From assembly GCA_030538155.1 (NCBI GenBank), contig JAUNUN010000014.1, forward strand, positions 1-60,585: DNA of 60,585 nucleotides, read 5' to 3'. A program made the position numbers and the translations under genes. The DNA is from a bacterium (GTDB lineage Bacteria; Desulfobacterota; Desulfobulbia; Desulfobulbales; Desulfobulbaceae). Shown piece after piece: positions 17,690 through 27,985 of this stretch (positions are counted from its first letter, which is position 1; each line of letters starts with the position of its first letter). The notes below the pieces were generated by a model. It was not told the origin of the DNA and searched no databases. It saw only the letters and a list, made by a program, of their open reading frames with translations.

Positions 17690-18625
17690 TCAAGCCACTC
17701 GCCGGTCGGCGGTGGCTTCCAGGGCTTGGATGAGTTGGCTGAGCATGGTGTTGACCGGGGTGGGCACTTGGTGGAGTTCTCCCAGACGGGCAATGGCCCC
17801 ATTGATCACCTCGATCTCAGTCGGGGCCCGGCGGAGGATATCCTGCAGGGTGGAGGCCCGGTTGGCCTCGGTTTGTTCGCAGACCTCCAGCACATACTTA
17901 AAAGGATGGTCATAGGGCAATTTGATGTCTAAAGCCTCTGCCACCTGTACGGCCTCGGCCACGGCCTTGGCCATGATGGCTCGGCAGGCGGGGTCGTTCG
18001 CAAGCGCACCGTTAGGCACACGCATAATGGCGGCTAGGGCATTGATGCCCGCATTGACGATCAGTTTTGACCAAATAAGCGCCTCGGGGTCGTCCTCCAC
18101 CATGGTATCGATGCCCGCTTCGTTGAAGAGGGTGGCCAAAACCAAGGAGTGCCGCCGCTGTGCATTGCCGGCAGGGGCAAGAAAGGTCCGGCCCGCACCG
18201 GCATGACGTACCTCGCCCGCATCCAGCCGGGTGGCTGCCTGGGCGGTGATACCCACCATGATGCGCTCTTCGCCCACATGTTCGCCAATGCGCTCCCTGT
18301 TGCCCAAACCGTTTTGCAGGGTCAGGGCCAGGCCTTCTTTACGGAGCAGGGCCTGGGCTATAATTCCGGCCTCAGTGCCGGCATGCGCCTTGGTACAGAT
18401 AATGGCGTAATCAAAGCAGTGACGCTGGGCCGTATCGAGGTTACTGATGGTCTGAACCGGCTGCTGATATATGCTGCCGTCTATGGCCTGGTAAACGATG
18501 CCCCTGACACGCAGAAGACGTGCCAGCCGTTCCTGGCGGCAGTACAGGCTCACTTTCGCATAGGGGGCCAGGAGTGCGCCAAAGAGGCAGCCCATGGCGC
18601 CTGCACCGATGATGACAATATCCAC
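17690..18625 (-). CDS. panE: 2-dehydropantoate 2-reductase
   Basis: 311 residues. It reduces ketopantoate to pantoate with NADPH. The N-terminal Rossmann motif is IVIIGAGAMGCLFGALL, and the central helix has the catalytic Lys and Asn region (LIWSKLIVNAGINALAAIM) typical of ApbA/PanE proteins. The gene begins a two-gene unit with panB; together they supply two successive steps to pantoate. panC and panD are not in the window. Confidence 0.95.
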   Translation of the reverse strand: MDIVIIGAGAMGCLFGALLAPYAKVSLYCRQERLARLLRVRGIVYQAIDGSIYQQPVQTISNLDTAQRHCFDYAIICTKAHAGTEAGIIAQALLRKEGLALTLQNGLGNRERIGEHVGEERIMVGITAQAATRLDAGEVRHAGAGRTFLAPAGNAQRRHSLVLATLFNEAGIDTMVEDDPEALIWSKLIVNAGINALAAIMRVPNGALANDPACRAIMAKAVAEAVQVAEALDIKLPYDHPFKYVLEVCEQTEANRASTLQDILRRAPTEIEVINGAIARLGELHQVPTPVNTMLSQLIQALEATADRRVA

Positions 18626-18736
18626 TATTTCACGTTAGATATATTTATTGGTGATAAAGGCGGCAACACCAAAAAGTTTTTTGTGGTGTTCACAGCCATA
18701 CTCTATCAGATAAGCACAATCAAAGAGAGGGAGGCA

Positions 18737-18976
18737 ATGCAAATCTACATCTGGCGACACAGTAAGGAATTTTCCAGTTGGTCCATGCTGGATGAGCCGC
18801 ATATTCATGCAGACGGCTATATGGAGGCAGAGGTGGCTGTTTTGGCGGAAAGCCTTGAAGAGGCCTACAATGTGCTGGCCCAGGATGGCTCCTGGCAGGT
18901 GGAGGAGTTGCAAAGGCTGCAACCGCAGGTGGTAGCGCTTGACAGGGCCCGCATACTGCTTGGGCATGTGCGCTGA
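18737..18976 (+). CDS. Small hypothetical protein, 79 residues
   Basis: Starts at ATG 18737 after the strong site GAGAGGGAGGCA. It contains HSKEFSSWSMLDEPHIHADG followed by a helix (EVAVLAESLEEAYNVLAQDG) and a C-terminal helix. No family recognised and no membrane segment. It is divergent from panE and convergent with gpsA, so it is a lone gene. Strong ribosome site and coherent composition support expression. Confidence 0.6.
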   Translation: MQIYIWRHSKEFSSWSMLDEPHIHADGYMEAEVAVLAESLEEAYNVLAQDGSWQVEELQRLQPQVVALDRARILLGHVR

Positions 18977-19017
18977 TATTGCGCTGTAGTGAAGTTTACT
19001 TGCTGGAAAGCATGAGA

Positions 19018-19147
19018 TTATTCAGGTTCCAGATCAAAAATGCGCTCAAGGAGGCGAAGAAAAGCGACACAGGCGTACATACGAATGCGTCCTGTGAGGG
19101 TTTTCCGAAACCGATACAGAGCGCTCTTTGCTATGGAATTGGAATCA
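19018..19147 (-). repeat. 3'-end interspersed repeat, copy B (full length)
   Basis: 130 bp in the direction of gpsA. It begins with the gpsA stop codon (TGATTCCAATTCC) and ends GGAACCTGAATAA. It shares AAAGAGCGCTCTGTATCGG, TTTCGGAAAA and CGCCTGTGTCGC with the other copies. Confidence 0.82.
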
Positions 19148-20179
19148 GCTTGTCATCAATTCCTCTTTTAGATCCCGTTCGAAGAGTTCTGCCACTGCAT
19201 CCCGGCAGCTTTTATTCTCGTACAAGACCGCATGGGTCTGTTCGAGAATGGGCATCTCCACCTCGTTTTGCCGGGCAAGCTGAGAGCAGGAGAGCGTGGT
19301 TTTCACGCCTTCAGCCACCATGGTCATTTCTGCCAGGGCCTGATCCAGGCTCTTACCTGAACCCAGCTTTAATCCAACCGTGCGGTTGCGGCTAAGATTG
19401 CCGGTGCAGGTGAGGACCAGATCGCCCAGGCCGCCGAGGCCGGCAAAGGTGCGGGCATCCGCGCCCAGGGCCGTGCCCAGGCGGGTGATTTCGGCAAGGC
19501 CGCGGGTGATGAGTGCAGCCCTGGTGTTGAGGCCATAGCCCAAGCCGTCGCTGATGCCCGAGGCAATGGCGATAACGTTCTTCATGGCTCCGCTGATCTC
19601 AAGACCAATGACATCGGTTGAGCTGTAGACCCTGAACATTGTGCTGGAAAAGAGCTGCTGCACCGAGGCCGCCACCTGGATATCACTGCAGGCTACGGTA
19701 ACGGCGGTGGGGTGGCCCAAGGCCACCTCTTCTGCAAAACTCGGGCCGCTGAGCACACAGAAGGGAAGAGTAAGACCCTCGCTTTCCTCCGCCATCACCT
19801 GGGTCATGGTGCGGGTGCTGCTGGTTTCTATGCCTTTGACTGCGGAAATAACCGGAATGCCGTCTTTAAGATACGGTTTAAGCCGGCGATAGACCTGGCG
19901 GTAGCCATGGGAAGGCACCACCATGAGCACACAATCCGCCTCTTTGAGCGCCAACTCCAAGTCGCTGCCGGCACTGAGGTTCTCTGGAAAGCGGTGACCG
20001 TGCAGGTACCTGACGTTCTCCCGACTCTCCTGCATTTCGGCCATCCGGGCCGCATCCCGGCCCCAGAGCGCCACCTGCTGCCCTTTGCGGGCCAGCAGAA
20101 CGGCCAGGGCCGTGCCCCAGCTCCCCGCACCGATTACCGCTACCTTGGCTGCTTTACCTGCTCCTTTCTCCATGGTCAC
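19145..20179 (-). CDS. gpsA: Glycerol-3-phosphate dehydrogenase [NAD(P)+]
   Basis: 344 residues. It makes sn-glycerol 3-phosphate from dihydroxyacetone phosphate for phospholipid synthesis. The NAD motif is [21 protein letters not shown]. Other landmarks are SAVKGIE, the catalytic Lys segment [22 protein letters not shown] and [14 protein letters not shown]. It overlaps the gyrA stop by four bases (ATGA), so it is translationally coupled to gyrA at the end of the dnaN-gyrB-gyrA operon. Its own 3' end is repeat copy B. Confidence 0.97.
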   Translation of the reverse strand: MTMEKGAGKAAKVAVIGAGSWGTALAVLLARKGQQVALWGRDAARMAEMQESRENVRYLHGHRFPENLSAGSDLELALKEADCVLMVVPSHGYRQVYRRLKPYLKDGIPVISAVKGIETSSTRTMTQVMAEESEGLTLPFCVLSGPSFAEEVALGHPTAVTVACSDIQVAASVQQLFSSTMFRVYSSTDVIGLEISGAMKNVIAIASGISDGLGYGLNTRAALITRGLAEITRLGTALGADARTFAGLGGLGDLVLTCTGNLSRNRTVGLKLGSGKSLDQALAEMTMVAEGVKTTLSCSQLARQNEVEMPILEQTHAVLYENKSCRDAVAELFERDLKEELMTS

Positions 20180-22710
20180 GCTTCCGTGTCTTCGCCGCTA
20201 TCTTCGGCCGTATTCTCGCCCGCATCCTCGGCAATATCGCTGTCGTCCTCGTCATCCATTTCCTCTTCCCGAGCCAGCATGGACAGACCTGCCACCAGTT
20301 CATGCTCCTCCAGGTTGATCAAGCGTACACCCTGGGTGTTGCGGCCAATCAGGCGCAGGGTATCCATGGGCATGCGGATGATTTTACCGGAATCGGCAAT
20401 CAGCATGACCTGGTCCTCATCATGCACGGTGAGCACACCCACCACGCTGCCGTTGCGCTCACTGGTCTTGATGGCGAGTACACCCTTGCCGCCCCGATTC
20501 TGCACCGGGTATTCCTCAACCGCAGTGCGCTTACCATAGCCGTTTTCCGTGACTGTGAGCACGGAGTCATCGCTGGTGATAACGGCAGCGCCCACCACCT
20601 CGTCGTCATCAGCCAGATTAATACCCTTCACCCCTGTGGCCAGACGGCCCATGGTGCGCACATTCGTTTCATTGAAGCGAATGGAGAACCCGCTCTTGGT
20701 CACCAGGAGGATATCGTCGTTACCCGAGGTAATGGCCGCAGTCAAGATTTCGTCATCTTCACGAATGGTCAAACCCAACTTACCCTTGCGCAGAGGCCGC
20801 TTGTACTCCGCCACCGTGGTCTTCTTGACCTGGCCCTTCTTGGTGACGGTCAAGACCGCCAGCGAATCATCCATATTGGCCAGATCGGCTACCGGCAAGA
20901 TGGCCGCAACCTTTTCATTCTCGCCCAGTTCCAGCAGATTGACTATGGCCTTGCCCCGGGCTGTTCTGCTGGCAAGCGGCAGTTCATAGACCCTGCGCCA
21001 GAAGACGCGGCCAAAGTTGGTGAAGAAGAGGAAGGTATCGAGAGCCGAGGCGGTGTACACACTGCTGACAAAGTCATCCTCCAGGGTGACCATGCCCATC
21101 ACACCCTTGCCTCCCCGGCGCTGCGCCCGGTACAGAGTAAGCGGATTGCGCTTGATGTAGCCGCCATGGGAGACGGTCACCACCATTTCCTCGGGTGCGA
21201 TCAGATCTTCCGGCAGGATCTCATCCGGCTCATCTATGATTTCCGTGCGTCGTTCATCGCCGTAATCATCGCGGATCTTCTCGAATTCCTCCCGCACGAT
21301 CTGCAGCAAGAGGGCATCGTCACCCAGAACCTCGCGGTACCACTTGATTTTTTCCAGGATCTCCTCGTAATCCCTGACTATTTTTTCCCGCTCAAGCCCG
21401 GTCAAGCGTTGCAGACGCATGTCGAGGATGGTCTGGGCCTGGATTTCACTCAATGCAAAGCGGTTCATCAGGCCCTGTTTGGCCTCTTCCGGGTTTGCCG
21501 AGGCGCGGATCAGGGCCACCACCGCATCCAGGTTGCTGATGGCAATCTTCAGGCCTTCCAGGATATGGGCCCGTTCCTCTGCCTTGCGCAGTTCATACAC
21601 TGTGCGCCGGTAGACCACGGTGCGGCGATGGGTCAGGAAGTACTGCAGCACCTCCTTCAGATTGAGGGTTTCGGGCTTGTTGTTGACGATGCAGAGAAGG
21701 ATAATGCCGAAACTCTTCTGCAGAGGCGTCATCTTGTAGAGCTGGTTGATGACCACCTCGGCCATTTCGTCCCGCTTCAGATCGAGCACCACGCGCACGC
21801 CGTGGCGGTCGGATTCATCGCGGATCTCGGCAATGGAGTTGATGCGCTTTTCCTTGATGAGCTGGGCTATTTTTTCAACCAGGGCTGCCTTGTTCTGCTG
21901 ATAGGGAATTTCCGTAATGATAATGGATTCGCCCTGATTGGCGCGCTGCTCCACATGGGTGCGGGAACGCATCACCACCACACCCCGGCCGGTTTCGTAG
22001 GCCTCGCGGATACCGGCCCGACCGCAGATAAAGCCGCCGGTCGGGAAGTCCGGCCCAGTGATGTGGCGCATCAGCTCGTGCACGGTAATTTCCGGATTAT
22101 CCACCAAGGCAATAAGGCCGTCAATCACCTCGGTGAGGTTGTGGGGCGGAATCTTGGTGGCCATGCCCACGGCAATGCCTTCAGAGCCGTTGATGAGGAT
22201 ATTGGGCACCCGTGAGGGCAGAACTGCCGGCTCCTGCAGGGAGTTGTCGTAGTTGGGCGTGAAATCGACGGTTTCCTTGTCCAAGTCGCTGACCAGTTCC
22301 TGCACCAGTCTAGTCATGCGGGCCTCGGTGTACCGCATGGCTGCGGCGGAATCACCATCCATGGACCCGAAGTTACCCTGGCCGTCCACCAGGGGATAGC
22401 GCATGGAAAAGTCTTGGGCCATGCGCACTAGGGTATCGTAGGCTGCGGTATCGCCGTGCGGGTGAAACTTACCGATCACATCACCGACAATACGCGCCGA
22501 TTTGATATAGGGTCGGTTATAGGTGTTGCCCAGCTCGCGCATGGCAAAAAGCGTGCGACGGTGCACGGGCTTTAGGCCGTCGCGCACATCCGGCAGGGCG
22601 CGGCCGATGATAACCGACATGGCATAGTCAAGATAGGAGCGTTGCAACTCCTTTTCTATGGCTATGCTCAGGTGTTGTTCTTGCTCGGGTTGCGAAATAT
22701 CTTCACTCAT
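20176..22710 (-). CDS. gyrA: DNA gyrase subunit A
   Basis: 844 residues. The breakage-reunion domain has the catalytic Tyr in [12 protein letters not shown] and the quinolone-determining stretch [14 protein letters not shown]. The C-terminal beta-pinwheel blades carry the GyrA box ([10 protein letters not shown]), and an acidic tail ([18 protein letters not shown]) ends the protein. With GyrB it introduces negative supercoils. At the position equivalent to E. coli Ser83 the residue is Thr-free sequence [10 protein letters not shown], so the usual Ser is Thr or Ala; alignment would settle it. It lies 52 bases after gyrB. Confidence 0.98.
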   Translation of the reverse strand: MSEDISQPEQEQHLSIAIEKELQRSYLDYAMSVIIGRALPDVRDGLKPVHRRTLFAMRELGNTYNRPYIKSARIVGDVIGKFHPHGDTAAYDTLVRMAQDFSMRYPLVDGQGNFGSMDGDSAAAMRYTEARMTRLVQELVSDLDKETVDFTPNYDNSLQEPAVLPSRVPNILINGSEGIAVGMATKIPPHNLTEVIDGLIALVDNPEITVHELMRHITGPDFPTGGFICGRAGIREAYETGRGVVVMRSRTHVEQRANQGESIIITEIPYQQNKAALVEKIAQLIKEKRINSIAEIRDESDRHGVRVVLDLKRDEMAEVVINQLYKMTPLQKSFGIILLCIVNNKPETLNLKEVLQYFLTHRRTVVYRRTVYELRKAEERAHILEGLKIAISNLDAVVALIRASANPEEAKQGLMNRFALSEIQAQTILDMRLQRLTGLEREKIVRDYEEILEKIKWYREVLGDDALLLQIVREEFEKIRDDYGDERRTEIIDEPDEILPEDLIAPEEMVVTVSHGGYIKRNPLTLYRAQRRGGKGVMGMVTLEDDFVSSVYTASALDTFLFFTNFGRVFWRRVYELPLASRTARGKAIVNLLELGENEKVAAILPVADLANMDDSLAVLTVTKKGQVKKTTVAEYKRPLRKGKLGLTIREDDEILTAAITSGNDDILLVTKSGFSIRFNETNVRTMGRLATGVKGINLADDDEVVGAAVITSDDSVLTVTENGYGKRTAVEEYPVQNRGGKGVLAIKTSERNGSVVGVLTVHDEDQVMLIADSGKIIRMPMDTLRLIGRNTQGVRLINLEEHELVAGLSMLAREEEMDDEDDSDIAEDAGENTAEDSGEDTEA

Positions 22711-22762
22711 ATTGATAGATTAGAAAAAAGCAAAGGAGGTGCACAAGAAGGAGCTGCCGCTG

Positions 22763-25180
22763 TTAGATATCTATGTCCATGGCAGCAAGCGCATTGTTCT
22801 GGATGAATTCCCGCCGGGGTTCAACCTTGTCGCCCATCAGGGTGGTGAACATATCGTCGCTGACCGCAAAGTCGTCGATCCGCACCTGAATCAGGGTTCT
22901 GTTTTCCGGGTTCATGGTGGTTTCCCAGAGTTGCTCCGGGTTCATCTCACCCAGACCCTTGTAGCGCTGGAGATGGCTGCCTTTGAAGGTTTCTTCCCGC
23001 ACCAGACTGAGCAGGGCCTGCCAATTGTCCGCGTGCATAACGGTTTCTTTATCGGTGCTTGCACCCTTACTCACGTTAAAGCTGCCCTTGAGGTAGGGTT
23101 GAACCGTCTTATACAGCGTTATGGCCTGGCGGTATTCCCCCACCAAAGGAATACTGGGGCCCAGCACTGCGGCCAGCCGTGAATGTCCGGGAAAGGTGAC
23201 ATCGCACTCATAACAGAGGCTGCGCCAGGTACAGCTGCGGATGGGCCCTGTCTGCACCTTTTTTTCACGCAGCAGAGCGCTCAACTCTTCAACAAAGGCT
23301 GGATCTTCAAACTGCTTGGCAGTGTGGACACCGTTTTCCAGGAGAAAGAGCACCAGATCTTCCGGAATATTGATCCGCTGCAGATAGGTCAAAAGCTTGC
23401 TGAAAACGGAGAGCTCGCGCAGAAGCGCAACCATGGTCTCTGCACTGAAAACTTCACCATCCGGCCGGGATATCTGCAGGGTCGAACTTGCCTGGCTGTA
23501 AAGAAAACTGTTTAACTCCTCGTCATTGAGGAAGTACTGCTCCTTCTTGCCCCGGCCCAGCCGGTAGAGCGGCGGCTGGCCTATATAGATATGGCCGCTT
23601 TCAATCAGCGGCAGCATCTGCCGGTAAAAGAAGGTAAGCAGCAGGGTACGGATATGGGCCCCATCCACATCCGCATCAGTCATGATGATAACCTTGTGGT
23701 AGCGCAGTTTTTCCAGATCAAACTCTTCTTCGCCGATGCCGGTACCCAGGGAGGCTACCAGTTGTTTGATTTCCTCTGAACCCAGCACCTTGTCAAAACG
23801 GGCCTTTTCCACATTCATGATCTTACCGCGCAAAGGCAAAATAGCCTGAATACTGCGATCACGACCCTGTTTGGCCGAGCCGCCTGCGGAATCACCCTCG
23901 ACAATAAAGAGTTCCCGCTCCTTTGGATCCTTGCTTTGGCATTCGGCAAGCTTGCCCGCCATCATCACGGAAAGCGAACCTTTTTTGCGGGACAAATCCC
24001 GCGCCCTGCGGGCCGCTTCCCTGGCACGAGCCGCCTCCACCACCTTGTTGAGGATACCCCTGGCTACAACCGGGTTCTCTTCCAGATAGATGGAGAGTTT
24101 GTCAGAGCAGATGGTTTCCACAATGGATTTTACTTCCGAGTTGCCAAGCTTGGTCTTGGTCTGGCCTTCAAACTGCGGGTTGGGCACACGTACCGAGATG
24201 ATGCAGGTCAGGCCTTCGCGGACATCATCGCCCTCCATCTTTTCCTTCAGGTTTTTCGGTGCATTATCATCGTTGGCATAGCGGTTGATGCACTTGGTGA
24301 GCGCGGCCCTAAAACCGGCAACATGGGTGCCGCCTTCCCTGGTGTTGATATTGTTGACAAAGGAAAAGAGCCGTTCCGTATAGCCGTCAATGTACTGCAG
24401 GCAGACCTCCACCTGCACATTGTCCTTTTCACCGGCAAGAAAGACGGGCTGGGGATGAATGGCGGTGCGGTTGCGGTTAAGAAACTCAACGTAGGAGATA
24501 ATACCGCCGTCATAGAAAAAACTGTCTTCCGCACCGTCACGTTCATCCTTCAGATTGATGCGGATGTCCTTGTTCAGGAAGGCCAGTTCCCGCAACCTGC
24601 TCTTGATGGTTTCATAACGATACACCGTGGTTTCGGTAAAAATCTGCGGATCAGGGGAAAAGTAAATGGTAGTGCCACGACCCGTACAGGAACCAAGATC
24701 CTCCAGATCACTCTCACGAAGACCAAAGGCATAGCTCTGCCGGTAGGTGTTGCCGTCGCGCCGTACCGTAGCCACAGTGCGGCTGCTGAGGGCATTGACC
24801 ACGGATACGCCCACACCGTGCAGGCCACCCGATACCTTGTAGTTGGAATGATCGAATTTACCGCCGGCATGGAGCGTGGTCATAACCAGCTCCAAGGCGG
24901 ATATTTTTTCGATGGGATGCTCATCCACCGGAATGCCGCGGCCGTTATCCTCGACAGTCACTGCATTATTTTCGTGGATGGTCACACTGATTTCCGTGCA
25001 ATAACCGGCAAGGGCCTCGTCAATGGAGTTATCCACCACCTCATAAATCAGGTGGTGCAATCCCTCTTCAGCCGTGTTGCCGATGTACATGGCCGGTCTT
25101 TTGCGTACTGCCTCAAGACCATCAAGTACTTTTATCTGTTCAGCACGGTAATCGCTTTTTTCCTGAATATCTTCTTGCAT
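22763..25180 (-). CDS. gyrB: DNA gyrase subunit B
   Basis: 805 residues. The GHKL ATPase domain has EVVDNSIDEALAGY, DNGRGIPVDEH and GGLHGVGVSVVNAL; the TOPRIM region has EGDSAGGSAKQGRDR, LPLRGKIMNVEKA and the metal-binding DADVDGAH; the C-terminus has the GLGEMNPEQLWETTM signature. An insertion of the Gram-negative type lies between TOPRIM and C-terminus. It drives ATP-dependent supercoiling with GyrA. It starts 17 bases after dnaN on the same strand. Confidence 0.98.
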   Translation of the reverse strand: MQEDIQEKSDYRAEQIKVLDGLEAVRKRPAMYIGNTAEEGLHHLIYEVVDNSIDEALAGYCTEISVTIHENNAVTVEDNGRGIPVDEHPIEKISALELVMTTLHAGGKFDHSNYKVSGGLHGVGVSVVNALSSRTVATVRRDGNTYRQSYAFGLRESDLEDLGSCTGRGTTIYFSPDPQIFTETTVYRYETIKSRLRELAFLNKDIRINLKDERDGAEDSFFYDGGIISYVEFLNRNRTAIHPQPVFLAGEKDNVQVEVCLQYIDGYTERLFSFVNNINTREGGTHVAGFRAALTKCINRYANDDNAPKNLKEKMEGDDVREGLTCIISVRVPNPQFEGQTKTKLGNSEVKSIVETICSDKLSIYLEENPVVARGILNKVVEAARAREAARRARDLSRKKGSLSVMMAGKLAECQSKDPKERELFIVEGDSAGGSAKQGRDRSIQAILPLRGKIMNVEKARFDKVLGSEEIKQLVASLGTGIGEEEFDLEKLRYHKVIIMTDADVDGAHIRTLLLTFFYRQMLPLIESGHIYIGQPPLYRLGRGKKEQYFLNDEELNSFLYSQASSTLQISRPDGEVFSAETMVALLRELSVFSKLLTYLQRINIPEDLVLFLLENGVHTAKQFEDPAFVEELSALLREKKVQTGPIRSCTWRSLCYECDVTFPGHSRLAAVLGPSIPLVGEYRQAITLYKTVQPYLKGSFNVSKGASTDKETVMHADNWQALLSLVREETFKGSHLQRYKGLGEMNPEQLWETTMNPENRTLIQVRIDDFAVSDDMFTTLMGDKVEPRREFIQNNALAAMDIDI

Positions 25181-25197
25181 CTTATATCAATTAAATC

Positions 25198-26328
25198 TTA
25201 GAGTTTCATGGGCATGATAACACTTAAAAAACCATCATCTTGTTCAGAGCTTATCATGCAGGGGCTTTTTTCATCCTTGATGGCAGCTCGGATAACATCT
25301 CCTTCCATTACCTGCATTGTTTCAATAAAAAAACGGCAATTAAAGGCCAGTTCCACATCATTGCCTGCATATTGCACGGCAAAGGAATCCGTGGCCGAGC
25401 CGAATTCGGCATGTTGGGAATTAAGAGTAATGGAGTTTTCAGCCAGGCTTATCTTTATGGCGTGAAAGATGTCTTCACTAAAGAGATTCATCCGCTTCAG
25501 GGCTTCAAGAAACCTGACCCGGTGGATTTCAACCTGATTGTCCTGGGCAATATTTTGAATGACCGTGGCAAAATCAGGAAAATCTCCCTTCATCAGCCGA
25601 ACAATCAAAAGCGACTGTTCGCCTTGCAGGACGATCTGCTTTTCTTCAACGCCAAAGAGGAAGGAATCCCTGTTTTCGCAAAATTTACGGATTTCCTGAA
25701 TGCCGCGACGGGGAATAAGGGTGGAAGGACCAATCTCAAGCTTACGCAGACCAGGATCCACCTCTCTGTTCATGGTGGTGAGCCGATGGCCGTCGCTGGT
25801 AATCATTTTGAGGAAAAATTTTTCTTCTTCCTCATGTTTCTGCAGCAGAGCCGCTGTTAAAGAAAATACACTTTCCTTATCCATGGCGATGGAAAAGGAG
25901 GTTTTATCGATCATTTCAGCCAGTACTTCGCTGTCTAATGAGACCAGTGCTTCTTCATCATACGAGGGAAATTGAGGAAATTCTTCCGCATTCATACCTG
26001 CAAGGCGATAACGACTTGGACCGGCCTCTATTTCCACCCAGGCATTGTCCTGCTCCTTCAGGGTTATATCAGCCCCTCCCGATTCCCTGGCCAGTTCAAA
26101 CAGTTTTTTAGCAGGTAGGGTGATACTGCCCTCTTCGATCACCTCTGCCGGAATGGTTTGTTTCAAACCTATTTCCAGATCCGTACCGGTGCAGGTCAAC
26201 TGATTGCCGGTCGCCTCAAGCAAAAGATTGCTGAGGATGGCCATATTTCCTTTTTTATTGGTTATGTTCTGTTGCGCGCCAACTGCCTTGAGAATATCGT
26301 CACAATGCACTGTGCAATGCAAAGCCAT
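25198..26328 (-). CDS. dnaN: DNA polymerase III beta subunit (sliding clamp)
   Basis: 376 residues, normal for DnaN, with the three repeated clamp domains. Recognisable stretches are NMAILSNLLLEATGNQLTCTGTDLEIGL, the hydrophobic-pocket strands RLAGMNAEEFPQFP and the C-terminal DDGFLSVIMPMKL (relatives end YVVMPMRL). It tethers polymerase III and many partners to DNA. The site AAAAGGATTCTATT precedes ATG. It is first in dnaN-gyrB-gyrA-gpsA; dnaA is not adjacent. Confidence 0.97.
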   Translation of the reverse strand: MALHCTVHCDDILKAVGAQQNITNKKGNMAILSNLLLEATGNQLTCTGTDLEIGLKQTIPAEVIEEGSITLPAKKLFELARESGGADITLKEQDNAWVEIEAGPSRYRLAGMNAEEFPQFPSYDEEALVSLDSEVLAEMIDKTSFSIAMDKESVFSLTAALLQKHEEEEKFFLKMITSDGHRLTTMNREVDPGLRKLEIGPSTLIPRRGIQEIRKFCENRDSFLFGVEEKQIVLQGEQSLLIVRLMKGDFPDFATVIQNIAQDNQVEIHRVRFLEALKRMNLFSEDIFHAIKISLAENSITLNSQHAEFGSATDSFAVQYAGNDVELAFNCRFFIETMQVMEGDVIRAAIKDEKSPCMISSEQDDGFLSVIMPMKL

Positions 26329-26593
26329 AATAGAATCCTTTTATATTATTATTTATTGCTTCCTATTGGCCCTGTTTGTTGGTGGATTACAATTATAACC
26401 TGCCGATAAAACAGCGCTTTTTTTCAAAATTCAGATGTGCTTACATGTGGTGGGAAAGGTGGAAAAAAGGAATGAGCAGAGGTCTTCACAACTTATCCAC
26501 AGTCAGCATTCCCGTTTGTTACAGGACTTGTTAGTATATCTTAAAATGATCGATAAATCAAATAAATAATTAAAAAGGCAGGCATTAATAACC
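26329..26593. other. Candidate replication origin (oriC)
   Basis: The 265-base gap between divergent dnaN and a hydrolase gene holds a perfect DnaA box (TTATCCACA at 26493-26501), weaker look-alikes (TTATCGGCA, minus strand, 26401-26409; TTTTCCACC, minus, 26459-26467) and a very AT-rich tract at 26530-26576 that could unwind. dnaN, gyrB and gyrA lie on one side and parAB-parS 14 kb away on the other, both usual near origins. A minus-strand TATAAT at 26392-26397 may be the dnaN -10. One perfect box is few for an origin, so this is tentative. Confidence 0.45.
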
Positions 26594-27718
26594 ATGCAAA
26601 AACAAAGAGATGTTTTCCTCTCCGCGCTCTGTTGGCAGGGGGTGGAAACAGGAGTCTATCCCGGAGCCGTGGCAGCACTTGCCTGGAACAGGAAAAGAAC
26701 GTGGAAAAAGGTAGTTACATCATGCGGCTATACCCAGAAAGGCGGCAAAGGGGTAGCGGTGAGTGCGGATACCTTTTTTGACCTGGCCTCCTTGACTAAG
26801 CCCCTGTGTACCAGTCTTGGTTTTGTCTTTTTGGAAGGTCATACCGGCTTGGATCCGGCCACCCCTTTGGCCGATATATCCTGTTGTCGTCACTATCCCT
26901 CTCAGTGGCGGAATATACGCCTGGCAGATCTGCTCAGCCACTCCTCGGGCCTGCCGGCATACCGGGAATACTACAAAGCTTTTGCCCCAATGCAGAGCAA
27001 AGGGAATAAGGAAAAACTGTTTGACCTGATTAAACAGGAGCAGTTGGACTATGCTCCTGGTGTGCAATGTATATACAGCGATCTTGGCTATATGCTGCTT
27101 GGCCGGATTCTGGAAGAAATGAGCGGCCGCAGCTTGGATACATTTTTTAAGCATGCCATAGCAGGCCCCTGTGGGCTGGCAGCGGATATTGGTTTTCGAC
27201 CCATTCGATCCGTTGAGGAAACGAACACCGCCAGTGCAGAGCAGATAGCGGCCACGGAAGAATGTCCCTGGCGGCAGCGCCTGCTTGTTGGCGAAGTGCA
27301 TGACGAACATGCCTGGCTCATGGGCGGTATTGGCGGACATGCCGGTTTGTTTGGCAGGGCAGGAGCAGTGGCAGAACTCTGTATGCTGCTCGTTGATATC
27401 TGGCACGGCAGGGCTGTACACCCAAATTTAGCAGCCAACCTTGTGCGTAAAGCGCTGAGCTACAAAACAGAAGCAGGCCTGTGGGCCCTTGGCTTCGATC
27501 GTCCCACTCCAGGCCGGTCCAGCAGTGGCGATTATTTTTCACCCAGCAGTGTTGGCCATCTCGGCTATGCCGGTACGTCTTTCTGGATGGATCTTGAACG
27601 GGAAATTGTGGTGGTGCTGCTGACCAACCGGGTGCATCCGAGCAGGGAAAACAAAAAGATCCAGCAGTTTCGTCCCTATTTTCACAACCGCATCATGCAG
27701 GAACTGGAGATGAATTGA
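26594..27718 (+). CDS. Serine hydrolase of the class C beta-lactamase / penicillin-binding family
   Basis: 374 residues. The active-site SxxK is SLTK at 66-69, the second motif is YSD at 161-163 (YxN in many relatives), and HLGYAGTSFWMD supplies the third. DLLSHSSGLP is also typical. No signal peptide is seen, which suggests a cytoplasmic enzyme, unlike true secreted beta-lactamases. Likely reactions are esterase or peptidase/amidase on small or peptidoglycan-derived substrates; substrate unknown. AAAAAGGCAGGC lies upstream of ATG. It runs outward from the candidate origin. Confidence 0.85.
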   Translation: MQKQRDVFLSALCWQGVETGVYPGAVAALAWNRKRTWKKVVTSCGYTQKGGKGVAVSADTFFDLASLTKPLCTSLGFVFLEGHTGLDPATPLADISCCRHYPSQWRNIRLADLLSHSSGLPAYREYYKAFAPMQSKGNKEKLFDLIKQEQLDYAPGVQCIYSDLGYMLLGRILEEMSGRSLDTFFKHAIAGPCGLAADIGFRPIRSVEETNTASAEQIAATEECPWRQRLLVGEVHDEHAWLMGGIGGHAGLFGRAGAVAELCMLLVDIWHGRAVHPNLAANLVRKALSYKTEAGLWALGFDRPTPGRSSSGDYFSPSSVGHLGYAGTSFWMDLEREIVVVLLTNRVHPSRENKKIQQFRPYFHNRIMQELEMN

Positions 27719-27744
27719 AAACTCTGTGAAGGGAGATATAGAAA

Positions 27745-27778
27745 CAAAAAAAGCCCTGCCTGGTGAGAGGCAGGGCTT
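27745..27778 (-). terminator. Terminator of the tusA-dsrE operon
   Basis: AAGCCCTGCCT and AGGCAGGGCTT form a perfect 11-bp stem with a 6-base loop, followed by Ts on the minus strand. It lies 22 bases after the 57-residue gene and probably also stops the converging hydrolase transcript. Confidence 0.85.
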
Positions 27779-27800
27779 GAACAACAAAAGCAGCAATCAA

Positions 27801-27974
27801 TTACCACCAGCACACGGTCTTGTCGTTGGCGAAAATCTTTTGCAGCAGCGCGTCGTAGTCCGGGCTGTCAACGTACAGTTTGAACTCGTCTGCGTCCCGG
27901 TCCCGGTTCAGAATGGAAACCAGGGTTTTTACATCCTCGTTGGGTTCGGAACGGTATACCTGTAAAATTTTCAT
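27801..27974 (-). CDS. 57-residue protein at the end of the TusA/DsrE operon
   Basis: Starts MKILQVYRSEPNEDVKTLVS after GGAGAGATGCAG and ends DKTVCWW; length 57. It has a beta-alpha start, an acidic middle and one Cys two residues from the end. No family is recognised. It lies 11 bases after the DsrE-like gene, in the same operon as tusA. A C-terminal Cys in such a setting suggests, but does not show, a role as persulfide acceptor or modulator. Confidence 0.7.
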   Translation of the reverse strand: MKILQVYRSEPNEDVKTLVSILNRDRDADEFKLYVDSPDYDALLQKIFANDKTVCWW

Positions 27975-27985
27975 CTGCATCTCTC

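Noticed and set aside
20302..22215. 637-codon plus-strand open frame
   Set aside because: Lies wholly opposite gyrA; the GC-rich codon bias of the true gene opens the antisense frame.
23936..25201. 421-codon plus-strand open frame
   Set aside because: Antisense shadow of gyrB with no domain and no ribosome site.
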